A stretch of DNA of 62,585 nucleotides from positions 1 through 62,585 of the forward strand of contig JAJFKO010000060.1 of NCBI GenBank assembly GCA_021773175.1, written 5' to 3'. Shown here one piece after another: positions 17,865 through 28,119 of the stretch (its first letter is position 1; every line of letters starts with the position of its first letter). This stretch comes from Gammaproteobacteria bacterium. Lineage in GTDB: Bacteria; Pseudomonadota; Gammaproteobacteria; JAJFKO01. Below the pieces are notes generated by a model. That model did not search any database and had not been told where the DNA came from. It saw nothing but the letters and a program-made list of their open reading frames with translations. Both the position numbers and the translations under genes were made by a program.

Positions 17865-18926
17865 TTACTTTGCAACTTGGCCACGGTATCGCAAAAAGTG
17901 ATCCATCAAAACAATCGCGAGCATAGCTTCTGCTATTGGCACAGCGCGAATACCCACACAAGGATCATGGCGTCCAGTGGTGATCACTTCCACTGCTTCG
18001 TCATCTAAATTAATTGTTTTACCTGGTTGGGTAATACTCGAGGTTGGTTTTAATGCCATATTAACAATAATATCCTGGCCCGAAGAAATACCACCGAGAA
18101 CACCACCTGAGTTATTGGATAGAAATCCTTTTGGCGTTATTTCATCACGATGCTCTGAACCTTTTTGCTGAACGGCCGCAAAACCCGCGCCCATTGCGAC
18201 GCCTTTTACCGCATTAATACCCATCATCGCTGCTGCAATATCGGCGTCAAGCTTATCAAAAACGGGTTCACCTAAACCTACTGGCATGCCTGTTGCGCAT
18301 ACTGTAACTTGTGCGCCAATGGAATCACCCGCTTTACGTAAATCTGTAATTAATTTTTCTAACTGTGGAATATCTTTTGCATTCGGCCAGAAAAAACAAT
18401 TCTCTTCAATCGCGCTTTTATCAAATCCGCTCGGGGTAACATTTCCCATTTGGCTTAAATAACCATAAATTTCAATCCCAGCTTGCTCACGTAAATATTT
18501 TTTAGCAATGCCGCCCGCAGCAACTTGCATTGCTGTAACTCGTGCTGAAGTACGGCCACCACCGCGATAATCACGCAAGCCGTATTTTTGTTGATAAGTA
18601 TAATCCGCATGCCCAGGACGATAGCGGTCTTGAATCTTGGTGTAATCACGACTACGTTGATCAAGATTATCAATCAGTAAGCCAATACTTGTGCCTGTGG
18701 TCTGACCTTCGAATACGCCAGATAGAATTTTCACGATATCAGGCTCACGACGTTGCGTCGTAAATTTGGATTGCCCTGGCCGGCGTCGGTCTAAATCTGG
18801 CTGTAAATCTGCCTCGCTCAGCGCCATTCCTGGTGGACAGCCATCAACGATACATCCCAAGGCTGGCCCATGGCTCTCACCAAAGCTCGTCACCGTAAAT
18901 AGCTTACCAATCGTGTTACCTGACAA
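17865..18926 (-). CDS. aroC: Chorismate synthase
   Basis: 353 residues, full length. Signature stretches include [20 protein letters not shown] at the start, [22 protein letters not shown] and [12 protein letters not shown]. AroC uses reduced FMN to make chorismate, the last step of the shikimate pathway. In enterobacteria aroC follows prmB directly; here ~10 kb of accessory genes separate them. The divergent 117-residue gene starts 75 bases upstream. Confidence 0.97.
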   Translation of the reverse strand: MSGNTIGKLFTVTSFGESHGPALGCIVDGCPPGMALSEADLQPDLDRRRPGQSKFTTQRREPDIVKILSGVFEGQTTGTSIGLLIDNLDQRSRDYTKIQDRYRPGHADYTYQQKYGLRDYRGGGRTSARVTAMQVAAGGIAKKYLREQAGIEIYGYLSQMGNVTPSGFDKSAIEENCFFWPNAKDIPQLEKLITDLRKAGDSIGAQVTVCATGMPVGLGEPVFDKLDADIAAAMMGINAVKGVAMGAGFAAVQQKGSEHRDEITPKGFLSNNSGGVLGGISSGQDIIVNMALKPTSSITQPGKTINLDDEAVEVITTGRHDPCVGIRAVPIAEAMLAIVLMDHFLRYRGQVAK

Positions 18927-19000
18927 GTTTCTCTCCTTTTTTTAAGTTTCCTTGTATATAATAGATAATATATAGAAATATCACAAAGGAAACCTGTCTG

Positions 19001-19354
19001 ATGGGTATGAAGAAAAAACCAGCGCGAGCACAATATGCCTTCCGCACCCAAATGCGGCATTATCAAGAATCGCATGGTAAGCACAAATATCCGCTACGTG
19101 ATCCTGACGATGAAGATGAAGGCGGCAGCGGCGGCGGCGGCTTTAAACGCCACCCTCTCCTCGATGACCAAGCACAATTTTCGCGTTCCAATGAAGAAGC
19201 TACATTGCCAACGGATAGAGAAAATTTAGAGCGAATTGAACAGGATATGCGTTCAGATGACCCTCGTTTTGAATTCACCAAGCAATTATTATTACAACTT
19301 AACCAGAAACTGGGTAAGGGTCTAAATATTAATTTTCGTCCACCCGGAATGTAA
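19001..19354 (+). CDS. 117-residue acidic, glycine-containing orphan
   Basis: The ATG at 19001 has AAGGA 10 bases upstream; a second ATG two codons later is possible. The N-terminus is basic (MGMKKKPARAQYAFRTQMR). It is followed by an acidic run (residues ~36-42) and a glycine run (~43-48), then a Glu/Asp-rich helix and a C-terminal LNQKLGKGLNINFRPPGM. No membrane segment, no family recognised. It is 22 bases upstream of the ankyrin gene in the same direction, so the pair is likely one transcript divergent from aroC. Confidence 0.65.
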   Translation: MGMKKKPARAQYAFRTQMRHYQESHGKHKYPLRDPDDEDEGGSGGGGFKRHPLLDDQAQFSRSNEEATLPTDRENLERIEQDMRSDDPRFEFTKQLLLQLNQKLGKGLNINFRPPGM

Positions 19355-19376
19355 CCATAACGATTAAGATAGCAAT

Positions 19377-20795
19377 ATGAACTCATTATCTGATGAAATT
19401 TTAAATGGCAGCTATGAAAGTGTGCAACAGCTCATAAACCATGGGACTGAAATCAATACTATCGATGATTATGGTTTTACGCCACTGATTGAGGCCGCGA
19501 TTGTCAATAACACGGCTATACTTGAATTGCTTGTGCAACGTGGCGCCGCTGTCAATATGCCAGATTTAACAGGTGGTACAGCATTACAATGGGCCGTCGA
19601 AAACCATAATCTTGCAATGTGTCAGCTCTTATTAGAAGCTGGCGCTGATGCCAATACTTACAAAGCCAGCAGCCAGCCGGTGCTATTAAAACCTATGTTA
19701 CGTGAACAAGAAGATTTAAGAAAACTATTGATCGAACATGGGGCGGATCTTAATTTCGCCCTTGATTTTATTAATGCAAAATTATTAGGTCATCGTTTTG
19801 AATTAATTGGTCATGTCGATATTGTTGATCCCAGCAACGTTTTCACCGAAATAAATTTTGAAGGTTACTTTCTTGAGTTCACCCTCAATGTTGCACAGTA
19901 TTCCATGATTCAATTTAATAATAGTTTTGTTGGTAAAAAATTTCGAAAATATAATTCAGAAATAGAGCTAATAATTAAAGCATTAAAAAATGCCGGCAAG
20001 TTAATTAAATATCAACACTATCAGATTGATGAAGAAAAACATAAAAAAACCATCGCGAAGCTTATCAATCAAGAATTATTGTTGCTACCTGTTACGTATG
20101 AAGGCCATGCCATTACCTTTGTTAAATACGGCGATTACTTAGCAAAATGTGATCGCGGTGAATATAGCCAAGAAGCCGATGCGATTTCGATTTATCATAT
20201 TAATAACCCCTATGGCATAACCACCGATTTCTTGAAAAGCTGGGTTTATGAAAAACAAGATAAAGAATTTATTAATCAAACCATTAATAAAAAACTTGGC
20301 CTTGAGCAGTTAACACAGATTCTCATGCCATCACAAGTCACAGGTAACTGCTCATGGGCGAATGTTGAAGCCAGCATTCCAACAATGCTATTTCTACTCA
20401 TGATGAATAAAACCAGCGATCAAAAGCAATGGTTAAAACACAAAAAAACCGCATTGAAATTTTTTACGACGTGGCGTGAGTGGGACAAAGATTTCGCTCT
20501 ACAGTTTTGTATTAATAGCTTTAATTCTGCAGATGCGATACACAAGGCATCACTTGCTTCAATGCTGGGAGCAGTATTATTCCAAAGTTGTAACCCTGAT
20601 GATGACCGCAGTATCGATCGTGCTAAAAGAATTATTCAGATTCTGCGCCAACAAGAATACCGTTATGTCATTAAGCACTATCTTGAAATTTATTACCTTG
20701 ATGTTGAGCATAAGACTGAGCAAGGTGAAAACCTGGTTGCAGTATTAAAAGTCTGTGGATTAGATTATAAAATATTTATTAATGGGTTTAGCTAG
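19377..20795 (+). CDS. Ankyrin-repeat protein with cysteine-protease-like domain (AnkH/LegA3-like effector candidate)
   Basis: 472 residues. About three ankyrin repeats cover 1-128, clearest at 33-65 (GFTPLIEAA...) and 66-98 (GGTALQWAVENHN...LLLEAGADANT). The rest looks like a papain-type fold in permuted order: EGHAITF with H244, CDRG with D259, then TGNCSWANVE with C325, giving a plausible His-Asp-Cys set. Architecture and length resemble the conserved Legionella Dot/Icm effector AnkH/LegA3; that match is from memory and not computed. There is no signal peptide. An effector would act in the host cell, but no secretion genes are visible in this window. A perfect 13-bp hairpin follows the stop. 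Confidence 0.75.
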   Translation: MNSLSDEILNGSYESVQQLINHGTEINTIDDYGFTPLIEAAIVNNTAILELLVQRGAAVNMPDLTGGTALQWAVENHNLAMCQLLLEAGADANTYKASSQPVLLKPMLREQEDLRKLLIEHGADLNFALDFINAKLLGHRFELIGHVDIVDPSNVFTEINFEGYFLEFTLNVAQYSMIQFNNSFVGKKFRKYNSEIELIIKALKNAGKLIKYQHYQIDEEKHKKTIAKLINQELLLLPVTYEGHAITFVKYGDYLAKCDRGEYSQEADAISIYHINNPYGITTDFLKSWVYEKQDKEFINQTINKKLGLEQLTQILMPSQVTGNCSWANVEASIPTMLFLLMMNKTSDQKQWLKHKKTALKFFTTWREWDKDFALQFCINSFNSADAIHKASLASMLGAVLFQSCNPDDDRSIDRAKRIIQILRQQEYRYVIKHYLEIYYLDVEHKTEQGENLVAVLKVCGLDYKIFINGFS

Positions 20796-20810
20796 TTATA
20801 TTACTTACTT

Positions 20811-20849
20811 CAGGCTCTCTGTTATATAGTAAATACAACAGAGAGCCTG
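20811..20849. terminator. Perfect 13-bp hairpin between convergent genes
   Basis: CAGGCTCTCTGTT (20811-20823) and its exact complement (20837-20849) flank a 13-base AT-rich loop. It lies between the convergent ends of the ankyrin gene and the first ATP-grasp paralog. Neither strand has a good U-run, so it may be a weak or mRNA-protecting terminator rather than a classical one. Confidence 0.6.
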
Positions 20850-20879
20850 CAACATAAATAAGGCAAGAAACAATATCCC

Positions 20880-23264
20880 TTATTTTTTTAACCGTTGCCT
20901 CTTTTCCTCTAATGTCCCTAAACAAGCTGCTTTTTTCTTTTGGATTGAACTTAAGTCTAGGTCCGTCACATTTTCTGATTGCAAAAGTGTCTCTAAAGCT
21001 GCAATAACTTCAACCGCTTTATCTACGCTACCCATATCACGCAAGCATGATGCTAAGTTAGAGGTTGCGGTAACAAGCACTTGCTCATAACACTTGGCAT
21101 TAATAAAATCTTGTTGTGCGCCTTGCAATAGCGGTTTTGCTTTTGCATATTGCTTTGCTTTAAGTAAGCCGGTGCCTTCGGCAAGTTTGTTCTGAGCGAC
21201 GGCTATAATAGATAGCTTTGTTGCTGCTTTATCGGCTTTTAAACCATCACTACCGCTCTTTAAAGCAAGTTCATACCTTTGTTGACAATCTGCTTTTTTC
21301 ACTCTTAGCTTTGTTAAGTCTAGCAAGGTTACACCATTTTCACGTAAAACTTTTTCTAAGTTATCAACTGTTTGAATAGCCACTTGAAACCTACCCATGT
21401 CACGCAGACAAGAGACAAGGTTTGATGTTGCTGTAACTAATAATGCATCATAGCAAGCAACTTGGAGTAAAGCCTGCTGCGCAGCTTGTAATAACTCTAA
21501 AGCTTTAGGGTGTTTTTTTTCTTGAAATAACGCTGTCCCACTTGCAAGTATTTTTCTTGCTTGGATAACAACTTTTCTCATCGCTTCGGGGTCTGGAGAA
21601 TCATTCTGAACAGCAACAACTTCCTCGCCGTTGCTTAGTGCCCCTAAAATATCTGCATCTCTATGTGCAAAGACCGTAATAAGAATAGTAAAATCCAACA
21701 TAGATTGCCACGAAGTTAATACTGCAAATAATCGCGGGTATGCATTCAAAAGAGTTAAGATAGCATGTGCTCTCAGTGTACAATTATCCCAATTGTCAGC
21801 TACTGTTTTGTCAAATGCCAACAATAGCTCCCTTAGCCAAATGAAATATTGCGGCACAATATATTTTGTATCATTGGTGAGAACGCATGCTTGTAGCGCA
21901 TACAGTATGGTATACAACATCAACTCCGCACCGTTAACGCTAGGGTTGCTTTTAGCATAATTAACTAAGTCTTTATCTATAATACGATGATTAGCAACAC
22001 TCATATGCCGATGAAACCGACTTAATAAGGCAGTACTTCCACCTTGAACATTTGAAGCAAATGCTACAGAACTCATTGTGAGAAATGGATTTAATGCCTC
22101 TGCCAGGCTAACCAGCACACTCTGTCTAATATAGATTTTGCGCATTTCAGGCATTGGTAAAGCTAGCTTCTGCCTAGCTATAACTTTAAGCTCTTCAGGA
22201 GTTACTAAATTCATACCTGTATGATTATTACCAACTCTCGTTCTGTCTTTATCTACATGCGACAATGTTGGATGTCCTGAAATTAACGTGTCAGCGCTTA
22301 CATCTCCAGAAAAAGGCTGCGGAGGTAGTTTTGTAAATGCGTCAATTAGCGAGGCTTCTAGTCTTCTTGTCTCTGGATCGTATTTAAATAAAACGACCAT
22401 TCTAAATGTTGGTAAATACGTTTTCCCTTCAGATTGCATAGGCAATGGCGTTATTCTCTCTTGAATAATGCAGCGTCGGCCTTCATATATAGACGGGTCA
22501 GCTAATTTGGCAATGATCGCCTGATCTGCTGCTGAACGAGGTTGCTCTTTAAGTATAATCCAGCGTAATGCCATTTCAACTTGCGCGGCTGTTAAAAGCA
22601 CGATTCCATTAGCACGAAATCCATTTGTTGGCTTAATAACAAAATGAGGTACTCTTGATTGTTTTATTGCCTGCAGCTGACTAACTAAATTTGCTCCATC
22701 AACAGCCCATGTTTTTGGAGTAAGCTCAGGTATATCAGCAAGCATATGCGCAAATCCACTCTTATCAAGCAACATAGAAAAAGCACTTTGCTCATTGACA
22801 ATAGGTACATCAGCGAAGCCATGCTGGCTTAACATACGACATATATCAGACTCTTTTAATTGATGTTCAGCTCCCCCTCTCTCAACGATAATGATGGTAT
22901 TATCTGCCGAGAAGGTACCCGCCCTGAGACAACCAAGAAGTCGAGCAAAATCTCCACACATAAAAGCATCTTTTCGTAATGCATCTTGGACGCTCTCACC
23001 TTGTAATGCTTGTGCTAAAGACGTCAACAAAGAATATGGCGAGATAGAAAGTATGAAAACATGCCTTGCTTGTTTAGACAATTCTAAAAGTATTTTCCGG
23101 CGCATGGGCTCGTTATGTGTGGAGTCATATCCCATGTAGCCAGCATAAACTCCTGAACCAGCTTCATATAAAACAACGCGCGGGTCGTCTTCACTACCTA
23201 CAAAGGCACCATCAAAATTAACTACCGCATATTCGGTCTTCTCAAGCTTTGTATCAGAAAACAT
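20880..23264 (-). CDS. ATP-grasp-like/TPR-like protein, paralog 1
   Basis: 794 residues; ATG with GGAGGAA 9 bases upstream. Residues ~10-180 form an N-terminal domain with the conserved phrases NFDGAFVGS, VLYEAG and SPYS. ELTPKTW (180-186) then opens an ATP-grasp-like region: FVIKPTNGFRANGI with K211, CIIQER with E269, and FRMVVLF with R288. These are the positions where ATP-grasp ligases hold nucleotide and substrate. From ~580 there are two TPR-like units sharing 'TATSNL.SCLRDMG'. Catalytic activity and substrate are unknown. It is third in a three-gene tandem array and has two repeat units where its sisters have one plus a different C-terminal helical block. Confidence 0.75.
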   Translation of the reverse strand: MFSDTKLEKTEYAVVNFDGAFVGSEDDPRVVLYEAGSGVYAGYMGYDSTHNEPMRRKILLELSKQARHVFILSISPYSLLTSLAQALQGESVQDALRKDAFMCGDFARLLGCLRAGTFSADNTIIIVERGGAEHQLKESDICRMLSQHGFADVPIVNEQSAFSMLLDKSGFAHMLADIPELTPKTWAVDGANLVSQLQAIKQSRVPHFVIKPTNGFRANGIVLLTAAQVEMALRWIILKEQPRSAADQAIIAKLADPSIYEGRRCIIQERITPLPMQSEGKTYLPTFRMVVLFKYDPETRRLEASLIDAFTKLPPQPFSGDVSADTLISGHPTLSHVDKDRTRVGNNHTGMNLVTPEELKVIARQKLALPMPEMRKIYIRQSVLVSLAEALNPFLTMSSVAFASNVQGGSTALLSRFHRHMSVANHRIIDKDLVNYAKSNPSVNGAELMLYTILYALQACVLTNDTKYIVPQYFIWLRELLLAFDKTVADNWDNCTLRAHAILTLLNAYPRLFAVLTSWQSMLDFTILITVFAHRDADILGALSNGEEVVAVQNDSPDPEAMRKVVIQARKILASGTALFQEKKHPKALELLQAAQQALLQVACYDALLVTATSNLVSCLRDMGRFQVAIQTVDNLEKVLRENGVTLLDLTKLRVKKADCQQRYELALKSGSDGLKADKAATKLSIIAVAQNKLAEGTGLLKAKQYAKAKPLLQGAQQDFINAKCYEQVLVTATSNLASCLRDMGSVDKAVEVIAALETLLQSENVTDLDLSSIQKKKAACLGTLEEKRQRLKK

Positions 23265-23290
23265 AAAATTCTATTCCTCCACCATCTGCT

Positions 23291-25654
23291 TTATGCAAAC
23301 ATATTTCTATAATTCAATTTGGCATCATCAAACGCAGCACGTTTTTCTTTTAGATTCTGAACCTTATCACTGTCTGCACCATGTAATGCTGTAGCAATAT
23401 CAATTGCTGTTGTGTACGATGCTTTTGCCAAATCATCCTGTTTCGTTACTGTCGCCATAACCGCTAAAGTTTCAAAACAAAGTAAAGTTTGCTTCGCGTA
23501 TGGTAACCATGCTTGGTAACGGGCAGTCAGAGCTTGCATTCTTGCAACAATATCGGTTGCTTTAGATTTGGCTGCACGATTTGAAAAATCACGTCGGATC
23601 ACTTTATCTTCTGTTGTTATACTGGCAAGAGTCGTTTGCTTCTCTACACAACCTTTTTTCTTCGTATCTAATGAACTTAAGCCTAGCGTTTTTATCCCTT
23701 CTCTATCCAATAGTTTTGTTAAATCATCGATTACTTTAACAGCTTGTTTTAATTCACCCATATCACGCAAACAGGCAGCCAAATTAGACGTCGCTGTTAC
23801 TAACACTTGTTTATAATGCTTTGCATTTAAATAGTCTTGTTGCGCAGCTTGTAACAGAGGTAATGCTTCAACATATCTTTTCTCTTTCAAAACATCGGTG
23901 CCGCGCTGACATTTATCACCTGCTTGCTGTATAACAAGAGCAATCGTCACTGGCACTGAAGCGGTTGGAAGTGGCGCCACACTTGCAGGAGCCTTCAAAG
24001 TAAGAACTTGCATGCCGCGGGATAAAGCCAATAACGGCACTTCACTCTTCTGCACATACATTTTCGCTAAGACTAGAAAATCTATCTTAGCTTTCCATTG
24101 CGGCAATGGTGCAAATAATTTCGCATTTTCCTCTAACAGCTGATGAATCTTATAACTCGCCACTGCAACATTATTCCAGAAATCATCAACAGACGTATCA
24201 AACGATAAGAGCAATTGTCGCAACCAAACAAAATGTTGCTCACTGATAAAGTCTAAGCTGTTAGCAAGTATACATTTTTGTAATGCATAAAGAACATTTG
24301 CTAAAGCAAATGCTGCTCCTCTTGCAACAGGATTTTTTTTCACATAATCTATTAAACCTTGGTCGACGCTTCTAAAATGACGATACTCCAGTCCTTCAAA
24401 ATATCTAACCAGCCCCTGAATATTGCTAGCCTCTAAATCCAGCATAAATGCCAGTGGTCGCATCACAAAAAATCGAGCTAATGATTCTGACAGTGGCAAT
24501 AATACTTGTCGCTCAATAAGGGTTTTACGGCCTTGAGGCATAGGTAAACCCAGCCTTTGTTGTGCAATTCTCTCCATCTCACCAGGACTAGCAAAGCTCA
24601 TCCTTGTGAAATTTTCTCCAACAAAATCGCCTTCAGGTGGTATTGCGTGATCCGAGATAAGAGTGGCATCCGTTATTTTACCGGCATATGGCTCTCTCGC
24701 TAACTTCAAATAACCTTCAATCAAAGATAATGTTAATTTCCCCGTTTCCTTATCTAAAGTAAATAATACTACTATTCTAAATGCAGACAAAAAAGCCTCA
24801 CTTTCCACTTTAACAGGTAGAGGTTGCATAACTTCTTGTACAATACAGCGTGGTTGCTCAAATGGTGGACTTAATGTTGCTTTGAATTCCTGAATTTTGC
24901 CTTTTTGATAATCTGAAGCTCCAACCGTTGGCTCTTCACCAAATAATATCCATCGTAAAGCAAGCTTTAGCTCTGCAATAGTAAGAATCGTTATACCCTT
25001 GGCACGACATGAATTAGAAGGTTTAATCACGACACTTGATAGACCTAATGCCTGTATTTCTGCAAGCATTGCAACATAATTATCTTGATTGACAACCCAC
25101 GTTTTCGGCGTCAGTTCAGGATTAGCAGATAGAAGATGTGCAAACCCAACTTTTTCAAAAATCATCTTAAAAGCATCTTGCTCATTAAGGACCGGCACAT
25201 CCGAAAAACCCCGTTGTTGCAGCATACTTTTTACTTCTGGTTCCTCAAGCTGATGATTTGCTCCGGCTCGATCAACAACAACGAGAGTGTTAGTAGCGGT
25301 CAAGTCACCACGCTCTAACTTTTCAACTAAACTCGCAAAGTCACCAATAATGAATCTACTTTGATTTGGCATACAGTGTGAATGCGACTCTTCTAAACTT
25401 CTAGCTTCAAATGCGATACCAGTATAAGGAGATATCGTTAATATAAATACCGTCTGGGCTTGTTGGGCAAGAGCCAATAATATCTTTTGCCGCATCGGCA
25501 TTTCATGTGAATTATCATGCCCATCATAGCCTGCATACAACCCTCTACCCGCTTCAAACAAAACAGGACGAGGGTTTTCTTTACTACCCACAAATGCACC
25601 ATCAAGATTAACTACCGCATATTCGGTATCACCAAGCTTTGTACCAGCAAACAT
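23291..25654 (-). CDS. ATP-grasp-like/TPR-like protein, paralog 2
   Basis: 787 residues; ATG with GAGGAT upstream. Same layout as its neighbours: NLDGAFVGS near the start, ELTPKTW, VVIKPSNSCRAKGI as the nucleotide-binding loop, CIVQEVMQP, FRIVVLF, then a long helical middle. One TPR-like unit (ALPLLQAAQQDYLNAKHYKQ...SCL-type, here AACLRDMG) lies near 600-640. The C-terminal helical block ends DDAKLNYRNMFA. The first ten residues and the C-terminal block are near-identical to those of paralogs 1 and 3 respectively, showing mosaic descent. The gap to paralog 1 is 26 bases, so the two are cotranscribed. Confidence 0.75.
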   Translation of the reverse strand: MFAGTKLGDTEYAVVNLDGAFVGSKENPRPVLFEAGRGLYAGYDGHDNSHEMPMRQKILLALAQQAQTVFILTISPYTGIAFEARSLEESHSHCMPNQSRFIIGDFASLVEKLERGDLTATNTLVVVDRAGANHQLEEPEVKSMLQQRGFSDVPVLNEQDAFKMIFEKVGFAHLLSANPELTPKTWVVNQDNYVAMLAEIQALGLSSVVIKPSNSCRAKGITILTIAELKLALRWILFGEEPTVGASDYQKGKIQEFKATLSPPFEQPRCIVQEVMQPLPVKVESEAFLSAFRIVVLFTLDKETGKLTLSLIEGYLKLAREPYAGKITDATLISDHAIPPEGDFVGENFTRMSFASPGEMERIAQQRLGLPMPQGRKTLIERQVLLPLSESLARFFVMRPLAFMLDLEASNIQGLVRYFEGLEYRHFRSVDQGLIDYVKKNPVARGAAFALANVLYALQKCILANSLDFISEQHFVWLRQLLLSFDTSVDDFWNNVAVASYKIHQLLEENAKLFAPLPQWKAKIDFLVLAKMYVQKSEVPLLALSRGMQVLTLKAPASVAPLPTASVPVTIALVIQQAGDKCQRGTDVLKEKRYVEALPLLQAAQQDYLNAKHYKQVLVTATSNLAACLRDMGELKQAVKVIDDLTKLLDREGIKTLGLSSLDTKKKGCVEKQTTLASITTEDKVIRRDFSNRAAKSKATDIVARMQALTARYQAWLPYAKQTLLCFETLAVMATVTKQDDLAKASYTTAIDIATALHGADSDKVQNLKEKRAAFDDAKLNYRNMFA

Positions 25655-25776
25655 AGAATTCTATATCCTCTACCACATAAAGGCCAAAATGTTACCACAA
25701 AATAAGCCCGTTAGAAAGATTTGATTAATTATTACGCTGTTATGAGCAGATAACATCAATTTTGTAACAGCATCCT

Positions 25777-28119
25777 TTATACAAACATATTCTTATAATT
25801 CAATTTAGCATCATCAAGCGCAGCACGTTTTTCTTTTAAATTCAGAACCTTATCACTGTTGACACCATATAAAGCTGTCGCAACATTGATTGCCTGGTCA
25901 TATGCTGCTTTCGCCAAATCTGATTGTTTCGTTACGTTTGCCATATTTGCTAGTGCAGTAAGACACGTTAATGTTTGTTTGGCATCGGGTAATAACGCTT
26001 GGTATTGCTTTGCTAAAGTTTCCATTCTTTTGACAAGTTCTGTTGCTGTTGACTTCGCAGGATGTGCTTTATAGTCACGGGTAATCGCTTTATACTCTTT
26101 AGCTAAATCAGCAAGTTTTTTTTTGGTTGCTACACATTGTGCTTTCTTCTTTTGTAGTAAACTTAAATCTAGTGTCTCTATTTCTCTCTCTGCTAATAAA
26201 GCTTCTAGTTCACCAGTAATCTGGATTGCTTTTTGAAGCTCTCCTGTATCATGCAAACACGAGGCTATACTGAATACTACTACCACAAGCACTTGTTTAT
26301 AGTGCTGAGCATTTACATAATCTTGCTGTACAGTTCGCAGTAATGCTAATGCAGAAGAATAATTTCTCTGATTGAGTAATTTAGACGCTTGACGAAACTT
26401 TGCTGCAGCCTGATGAACAACAATGGCTGAAGCTTGAGAAGTAACTGAGCTTGTTGGTATAGCTGGGTCAGCACTAGTATCTCGAGCTAATACTTGAGCC
26501 CCGCGGTGTAGTGCATCAAGACCTTCGTTATATTGTCTACAATAAATCATTGATAAGGTGGCAAAATCAATCATAGAAGCCCATTGCATCAATGGTGCAA
26601 AAAAGCCATTATCACTCTGTAACATTGTGTTTATCTCAAGACTTGTACCTGCAGCTTCATGCCAAAATTTTTCTTCAGTCATATCAAATGATAAAAGCAA
26701 TTGTCGCAACCAAATAAAATGTTGCTCGCTAATATAAAGCAAACTATTTGTTACAATACATTTTTGTAGCGCATAGTAAACATTACATAAAGCAAACATT
26801 GCGCCTCGTGCAAGAGGATGTTCACTTAAGTACTCAACGAGCTCTTGCTCAACGAACCTAACATGATCATACGCACTGATCTCAAAATACCGGGCCAGTG
26901 CAAGCAAATTCTTTGCTTCTAAGTCTCGCATTAGCTCTACTGGTCGCATTGTAAAAAACCTAGCGAATGAACCAGATAGTTTAGTTAATACTCCTTGCAC
27001 CATCAGTTTTCGTTCTCGAGGCATAGCTGATGATCTTTTTTGCCCGGCTATAGCATCCATCTCCTCTCGGGTAAACTGACTAATGCACGCAACATTGTTT
27101 CCAAGTGTTGCTTTGCTCGCATCTATTGCCGCATGCGCGGAGATAAGGGTCGCATCTGATACTTCACCACAATATGGTTGTTGGGCCAGTTTGTTAAATC
27201 CATCAATCAGTGACAGTGCAAGTTCTCCTGTTACTTTGTCAAAAGCAAATAAAACAACTATTCTAAATGCAGACAAAAAACGTTGTTCTTCGACGACAAC
27301 AGGTATGGGTTGCATGACTTCCTGTATAATACAGCAGGGCTGCTGTAACGGTTGAGATAGCAAAGCTTTTAACTGATCAATCTTGTCTCTTTGATATGCT
27401 GAAAACCCCGCAGTTGGTTCTTCATCAAATAAAATCCACCGTAAAGCACGTTTTAGCTCTTCAATAGTAAGAATGGTGGTGCCTTCTGCTAGGCAGCCAT
27501 TAGTTGGTTTCAACATAACGCGAGTTAAACCTGAAGCAAGTACCGCATTTAGCATCGAGGTATAATTATCTTGAGTAAAAATCCAGGTTTTTGGCGTATG
27601 CTCAGGATTTGCAGATAACATATGGGCAAAACCAACTTTATCAAAAATAAAACGAAACGCACTTTGCTCATCGAGAACAGGAACACCCACAAAACCAAGT
27701 TGCCGCAGCATAGCCTTTATATCAGGCTCTTCAAGCTTATGCTCTGCTCCTGCTCGTTCAACAACAATGATAGTATTATCCGCAGTAAGTAAACCACTTT
27801 CTAAATGTTCAACTAACTCATTAAAAGTACCCGACATAAATTTTCTAGCATGAGTAAAGCGATTAGGGTCTTTCTCAGCTAACTCTTTAGCATGCTGCGT
27901 AATATAACTATAAGGTGACATCTCTAATATAAATACATGCTTAACTTGCATAGATAGCGCAAATAATATCTTTTGCAGCATCGGCATTTTGAAAGCAGCA
28001 TCATGACCGAAATAACCAGAATAAATTCCCGGACCCGCCTCATATAAAACAACGCGAGGCTCCTCTTCACTACCAACAAATGCACCATCAAAATTAATTA
28101 AACCATATTCTTTGAACAT
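25777..28119 (-). CDS. ATP-grasp-like/TPR-like protein, paralog 3
   Basis: 780 residues from the ATG at 28119 (MFKEYGLINFDGAFVGS), which aligns with the starts of the other two paralogs. An ATG five codons earlier has no ribosome site; GAG lies about 10 bases before 28119. The ATP-grasp-like segment reads VMLKPTNGCLAEGTTILT, CIIQEVMQP, FRIVVLF. One TPR-like unit and a C-terminal block ending DDAKLNYKNMFV follow. It is the promoter-proximal gene of the array; 122 bases separate it from paralog 2, enough for an internal promoter. No small precursor-peptide gene was found in the array. Confidence 0.75.
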   Translation of the reverse strand: MFKEYGLINFDGAFVGSEEEPRVVLYEAGPGIYSGYFGHDAAFKMPMLQKILFALSMQVKHVFILEMSPYSYITQHAKELAEKDPNRFTHARKFMSGTFNELVEHLESGLLTADNTIIVVERAGAEHKLEEPDIKAMLRQLGFVGVPVLDEQSAFRFIFDKVGFAHMLSANPEHTPKTWIFTQDNYTSMLNAVLASGLTRVMLKPTNGCLAEGTTILTIEELKRALRWILFDEEPTAGFSAYQRDKIDQLKALLSQPLQQPCCIIQEVMQPIPVVVEEQRFLSAFRIVVLFAFDKVTGELALSLIDGFNKLAQQPYCGEVSDATLISAHAAIDASKATLGNNVACISQFTREEMDAIAGQKRSSAMPRERKLMVQGVLTKLSGSFARFFTMRPVELMRDLEAKNLLALARYFEISAYDHVRFVEQELVEYLSEHPLARGAMFALCNVYYALQKCIVTNSLLYISEQHFIWLRQLLLSFDMTEEKFWHEAAGTSLEINTMLQSDNGFFAPLMQWASMIDFATLSMIYCRQYNEGLDALHRGAQVLARDTSADPAIPTSSVTSQASAIVVHQAAAKFRQASKLLNQRNYSSALALLRTVQQDYVNAQHYKQVLVVVVFSIASCLHDTGELQKAIQITGELEALLAEREIETLDLSLLQKKKAQCVATKKKLADLAKEYKAITRDYKAHPAKSTATELVKRMETLAKQYQALLPDAKQTLTCLTALANMANVTKQSDLAKAAYDQAINVATALYGVNSDKVLNLKEKRAALDDAKLNYKNMFV

